From Conexibacter sp. (lineage in GTDB: Bacteria; Actinomycetota; Thermoleophilia; Solirubrobacterales; Solirubrobacteraceae), in assembly GCA_025964215.1 (NCBI GenBank), contig JAOPZG010000009.1, positions 1 through 17,234 on the forward strand: a DNA stretch of 17,234 bases, in the 5' to 3' direction. Position numbers and translations under genes: made by a program. Within the stretch, counting starts at the first letter, position 1; the number at the start of each line of letters is the position of its first letter. Below, one piece after another: positions 15,961-17,234 of the stretch. The notes under the pieces are model-generated. The model searched no databases. It was given only the letters and a program-made list of their open reading frames with translations, and had not been told where the DNA came from.

Positions 15961-16125
15961 GGCGCACAGCCTACCCCCAGTGGCAGGGAACCCGTAGGCG
16001 GAGTCGGAGCCACCGCCCGCTGCGATCCCGCGCGGCTTGCGTTGGAGGGCGCTGCCGCCTACACGCCGCCCCGAGATCTAGGATCGGCGAGCCGGCTACG
16101 CGTCGCGGTACGCGGTGACCGTGGG
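15961..16125. promoter_or_regulatory. Divergent intergenic region between the ATPase gene and the right-edge gene
   Basis: About 165 bases separate the two divergent starts, so both promoters should lie here. I cannot identify boxes or operators with confidence, and the right-hand start is itself uncertain. Confidence 0.3.
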
Positions 16126-17234
16126 ATGCGCGCATCCGCAACCCACGGACCTAGCCCTCCTCTCCAGCAGCCAGCTTTCACGATCCGTCCGCTACACCTC
16201 GTGCTCAACAACCGACCTCCCCTCGCTGCCGGCGTTCACGCGACCCCATGGCTCCAAGGCGACTTTGGGCGGCCGCTTGTTCTATTGCTCGATCAAGACA
16301 CGGCTGGTGCGCCGGACACGTCACTGCTTCAAGCGCTCGGCGATCGGCCGTCGACGCGCGTGTACGCCCCCTGGGCCGGGTCGCACGCGACGTGGCATTT
16401 CGGCCGACCCAACGCGGACCGGAACTTCCTGCCCGTCGTTCTGTCCGCCGGTCCTAGTGATGGCGGCCGGGTCCTCCCGTCTCCGGGGCTCGTCAGTAGC
16501 CAGGGCCTGGCTGCTCGCATCAGCGCCGAGGTCCCCGAATCTGAAGAGAACGTGTTCCGCCTTCTCATGCTCGCGGCGCTAACCCGGATCAACCACGGTG
16601 TCGATGGAATCGTCGTGCCCCGTTCGGCGCTGGAGCGGCTACCGCTGGCCAAGGTTCTGCCGTCCCGGTGTTACACACCCGCCGAGGCCATCGCGTTGCT
16701 CGGGCTCGTCCTGCGGGCGCACGGCGACTACGTCGTTGCGCGGGATGGCAACACGACGTACACCGTCTCGGGCGAGGCCTTCTATCGCGCGGTCGCCCAT
16801 CGACACCTGTGGACGCTTGAGCCATGGATCAACGCGGCCGTCGGTCGCTGGCTTCGAGACAGCCATGAGTCAATGACGCGATTGAACGGTGTCGTGCGGC
16901 GCATCACCCGCGGCCTCCGCGCTCGGGACTACCTGCAGGTGCGGCTGCGCGCGCCAGAGTTCGCATACGTCTGGGACGAGGTGATGTTCTTTCTGGACGT
17001 GGTCCTCGTCGAGCTCATGGGAGCCTTCGACGTGCTGGGCCGGTTCTTCCATCTTCTGTACGGAATCGAGCGCGGTGGCTCGATCTCGTGGCGTCAGCGG
17101 AGCAAGAAGGGGTGGTTGAGTGAGCTAGAGAAGCGCGAGCCTCAGCTTGGTTTCTACGCACGCCCTGGACAGCCGTTCGGCGATGTCGTCGACGCGGTCG
17201 CGGTGTTGCGCAATCTCATCCACGACGCTCCTCC
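16126..17234 (+). CDS. Unrecognised protein, 3' truncated by the window edge
   Basis: The frame is open from before 16126 to the last base with no stop, giving at least 369 residues. The text is protein-like throughout, with aliphatic strands (RPLVLLLDQD) and helices (EENVFRLLMLAALTRI). A Trp/Arg-rich middle part (LWTLEPWINAAVGRWL) is followed by a largely helical region containing AYVWDEVMFFLDVVLVELMG. Near the edge VLRNLIHDA carries an Arg-Asn-x-x-His cluster, reminiscent of HEPN-type RNase motifs but with one residue fewer than the usual spacing. No family is recognised. The ATG at 16126 is the earliest reasonable start; a GTG at 16201 is an alternative and the choice is uncertain. It stands head to head with the ATPase gene, and the two may form a functional pair. 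Confidence 0.6.
   Translation, partial: MRASATHGPSPPLQQPAFTIRPLHLVLNNRPPLAAGVHATPWLQGDFGRPLVLLLDQDTAGAPDTSLLQALGDRPSTRVYAPWAGSHATWHFGRPNADRNFLPVVLSAGPSDGGRVLPSPGLVSSQGLAARISAEVPESEENVFRLLMLAALTRINHGVDGIVVPRSALERLPLAKVLPSRCYTPAEAIALLGLVLRAHGDYVVARDGNTTYTVSGEAFYRAVAHRHLWTLEPWINAAVGRWLRDSHESMTRLNGVVRRITRGLRARDYLQVRLRAPEFAYVWDEVMFFLDVVLVELMGAFDVLGRFFHLLYGIERGGSISWRQRSKKGWLSELEKREPQLGFYARPGQPFGDVVDAVAVLRNLIHDAP

Noticed and set aside
1..17234. CRISPR arrays, tRNA or rRNA genes, insertion sequences, relaxase, integrase or attachment sites
   Set aside because: I looked for spaced direct repeats, clover-leaf sequence, terminal inverted repeats and relaxase or recombinase motifs, and found none I could support.

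Overview
The window is high-GC DNA, about 77% G+C in a sampled line of the VirB4-like gene, with gene styles typical of Actinomycetota. The best taxonomic hint is the 180-residue protein at 3010-3552. Its N-terminal membrane segment, short Gly-Pro-Gln run and two-cysteine C-terminal domain resemble a family common in Thermoleophilia (Solirubrobacterales and relatives). This assignment comes from recognition, not from a search.

Layout. (1) 1-3552, plus strand: the C-terminal part of a membrane-anchored protein that enters from the left edge, a large secreted beta-sandwich protein, and the short collagen-like envelope protein. (2) 3574-4971, minus strand: an Mrr-like restriction endonuclease, convergent with the previous gene and lower in G+C. 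(3) 5058-14413, plus strand: a compact operon encoding a Gram-positive type IV secretion or conjugation apparatus of the Tn916/pCW3 (Tcp) style. Its order is: single-pass membrane protein with a Pro/Ala tail; TcpC-like (VirB8-like) protein; small pilin-like two-helix protein; TcpE-like protein; VirB4-like ATPase; VirB6/TrbL-like channel protein; lytic transglycosylase fused to an M15-like peptidase domain; and VirD4-like coupling ATPase. Most junctions overlap or abut, and four are ATGA stop-start overlaps. (4) 14518-15960, minus strand: a P-loop ATPase of unknown family, also lower in G+C. (5) About 16126 to the right edge, plus strand: a divergently oriented, unrecognised protein truncated by the window.

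How the genes work together. The central operon would build an envelope-spanning DNA-transfer channel. The hydrolase opens peptidoglycan, TcpC, TcpE and the VirB6-like protein form the membrane core, VirB4 powers assembly, and VirD4 brings substrate. No relaxase, integrase, origin of transfer or attachment site is visible, so only the transfer part of an element is in view. The flanking nuclease and ATPase genes look like cargo, possibly defence.

The most striking observation is an in-frame TAA at 13850-13852. It divides the coupling-protein gene so that Walker A lies before the stop and Walker B after it, while the same reading frame continues intact to a normal VirD4-like C-terminus. Either the element is disabled by a recent nonsense mutation, or there is a sequencing error or readthrough.
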